From Halopseudomonas salina (GTDB taxonomy: Bacteria > Pseudomonadota > Gammaproteobacteria > Pseudomonadales > Pseudomonadaceae): 64,000 nt of DNA. The translations under genes and the position numbers were made by a program. Position 1 is the first letter of the stretch, and every line of letters begins with the position of its first letter. Location of the stretch: NCBI RefSeq assembly GCF_008641105.1, contig NZ_VTTI01000005.1, positions 128,387 through 192,386 on the forward strand, in the 5' to 3' direction. The notes beneath the pieces were generated by a model. The model saw only the letters and a list, made by a program, of their open reading frames with translations. It did no database searches and was not told the DNA's origin. This document shows positions 62,977 through 64,000 of the stretch, piece by piece.

Positions 62977-64000
62977 ATGTCTATCAAACTCGACGAATAC
63001 TTTGATCGCGAAACCTTCAGCCGTATCAAGGCCTGCGCCGATCAGCACGAGACCCCCTTCCTGGTTGTTGACCTGAAAACCATCGACCGTGCCTATGACG
63101 AACTAGTCGAAGGCTTTCCCTTCGGCAAGGTCTACTACGCGGTCAAGGCCAACCCGTCCAATGAAGTTTTGGGGTTGCTGAAGGACAAGGGCGCCAACTT
63201 CGATATCGCCTCCATCTATGAGCTGGAAAAGGTCATGGCCCTGGGCGTCAAGCCCGAGCAGATCAGCTTCGGTAACACCATCAAGAAGTCCAAGCATATC
63301 CGCGCATTCTATGAAAAGGGCGTGCGGCTGTACGCCACAGACTCAGAAGCCGACCTGCGCAATATCGCCAAGGCCGCACCGGGCTCGAAAATCTATGTGC
63401 GCATTCTGACTGAAGGCTCGACCACGGCTGACTGGCCGCTGTCGCGCAAGTTCGGTTGCCAGACCGACATGGCCATGGACCTGCTGGTTCTGGCCCGTGA
63501 ACTGGGCCTGGAGCCCTACGGTATTTCTTTCCACGTGGGCTCACAGCAGCGTGATATTGGCGCCTGGGACGCGGCGATCGCCAAGGTGAAGGTAATCTTC
63601 GAACGCCTGAAGGAAGAGGACAATATCACCCTGAAGATGATCAACATGGGTGGTGGCTTCCCGGCCAACTACATCACCAAGACCAACACCCTGAAAACCT
63701 ACGCAGAAGAAATCACCCGTTTCCTGCAGGAAGACTTTGGTGACGACCTGCCCGAGATCATTCTCGAGCCTGGTCGCTCCCTGATTGGTAATGCGGGCGT
63801 ATTGGTCAGTGAAGTAGTGCTGGTGTCGCGCAAGTCCCACACCGCCCTGGAGCGCTGGGTATACACCGACGTTGGCAAATTCTCCGGCCTGATCGAAACC
63901 ATGGACGAGTCGATCAAGTTCCCGATCTACACCGAGAAGCAAGGCGAACTGGAAGACGTCGTTATCGCCGGGCCGACCTGCGACAGCGCCGACATCATGT
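62977..64000 (+). CDS. speC: Ornithine/lysine decarboxylase, fold type III (partial, runs off the window)
   Basis: The first 341 residues of a PLP-dependent decarboxylase making putrescine from ornithine (P. aeruginosa SpeC about 387). PLP-lysine motif YYAVKANP near residue 51-58, FDIASIYELEKV, the HVGSQQ segment, GGGFP (glycine loop), EPGRSL and CDSAD (catalytic Cys loop) close to the edge. ATG 62977 follows GGAG seven bases upstream. Ornithine versus lysine cannot be fully settled, but close likeness to Pseudomonas SpeC favours ornithine. Confidence 0.93.
   Translation, partial: MSIKLDEYFDRETFSRIKACADQHETPFLVVDLKTIDRAYDELVEGFPFGKVYYAVKANPSNEVLGLLKDKGANFDIASIYELEKVMALGVKPEQISFGNTIKKSKHIRAFYEKGVRLYATDSEADLRNIAKAAPGSKIYVRILTEGSTTADWPLSRKFGCQTDMAMDLLVLARELGLEPYGISFHVGSQQRDIGAWDAAIAKVKVIFERLKEEDNITLKMINMGGGFPANYITKTNTLKTYAEEITRFLQEDFGDDLPEIILEPGRSLIGNAGVLVSEVVLVSRKSHTALERWVYTDVGKFSGLIETMDESIKFPIYTEKQGELEDVVIAGPTCDSADIM

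Overview
The window is GC-rich chromosomal DNA from a gammaproteobacterium of the Pseudomonadaceae, most likely Pseudomonas or the Halopseudomonas (P. pertucinogena) lineage. The support is gene content: a complete pelABCDEFG operon whose proteins are within a few residues of the P. aeruginosa lengths, a RoxS/RoxR (RegB/RegA-type) pair, the cysQ-nudE-yrfG, rimB-rimK and hslR-hslO-pckA neighbourhoods, a DUF3094 protein, and an Asn-Pro-Lys tRNA cluster. I see no insertion sequence, prophage, integrase or CRISPR array. Assignment below genus level is inference.

Layout. 1-6.8 kb: a CYTH phosphohydrolase behind a Pho-box-like repeat array, an orphan GspE/PulE ATPase, rlmJ, and an overlapping envelope operon (DUF883, YqjE, YqjK, AI-2E-type permease). 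6.9-16.9 kb: DMT exporter, HDOD signalling protein, msrA, nudE-cysQ, yrfG, rimB-rimK, hslR, hslO and pckA with a clear terminator. 17.0-17.4 kb: three tRNAs behind one strong promoter. 17.5-26.3 kb: ndh, small conserved proteins, a SIMPL protein, roxS-roxR, a leucine-type dehydrogenase, an SDR and a TatD nuclease. 26.3-37.6 kb: two very large paralogous PilZ-DUF1631-GGDEF-EAL proteins on either side of prfC and glpD. 37.6-50.0 kb: the pel exopolysaccharide operon. 50.0-50.3 kb: an intergenic palindromic repeat cluster. 50.3-62.4 kb: one long leftward urea operon, atzF-uca-gntR-urtABCDE. 63.0 kb to the end: the 5' part of speC, cut by the window edge.

Two modules stand out. The first is cyclic-di-GMP control of biofilm matrix. 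PelD keeps its RxxD receptor motif. The pel promoter carries a near-perfect FleQ box and a perfect CRP/Vfr-type palindrome over its -35. The divergent neighbour is a PilZ-DUF1631-GGDEF-EAL protein whose GGDEF site is broken but whose EAL domain keeps most catalytic residues, with a second paralogue 3.5 kb away; together they look like a local c-di-GMP sensing and degrading device. The second is nitrogen scavenging from urea without urease: an ABC importer (UrtABCDE), ATP-dependent urea carboxylase and allophanate hydrolase, with an internal FCD-type GntR regulator. A sigma-54-like promoter and a perfect 12-bp palindrome of GntR type just downstream of it precede atzF, which predicts nitrogen-limitation activation combined with a substrate-responsive local repressor.

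Start codons were adjusted by ribosome-binding site and family alignment in many places, so several genes begin inside longer open frames and several use GTG or TTG.
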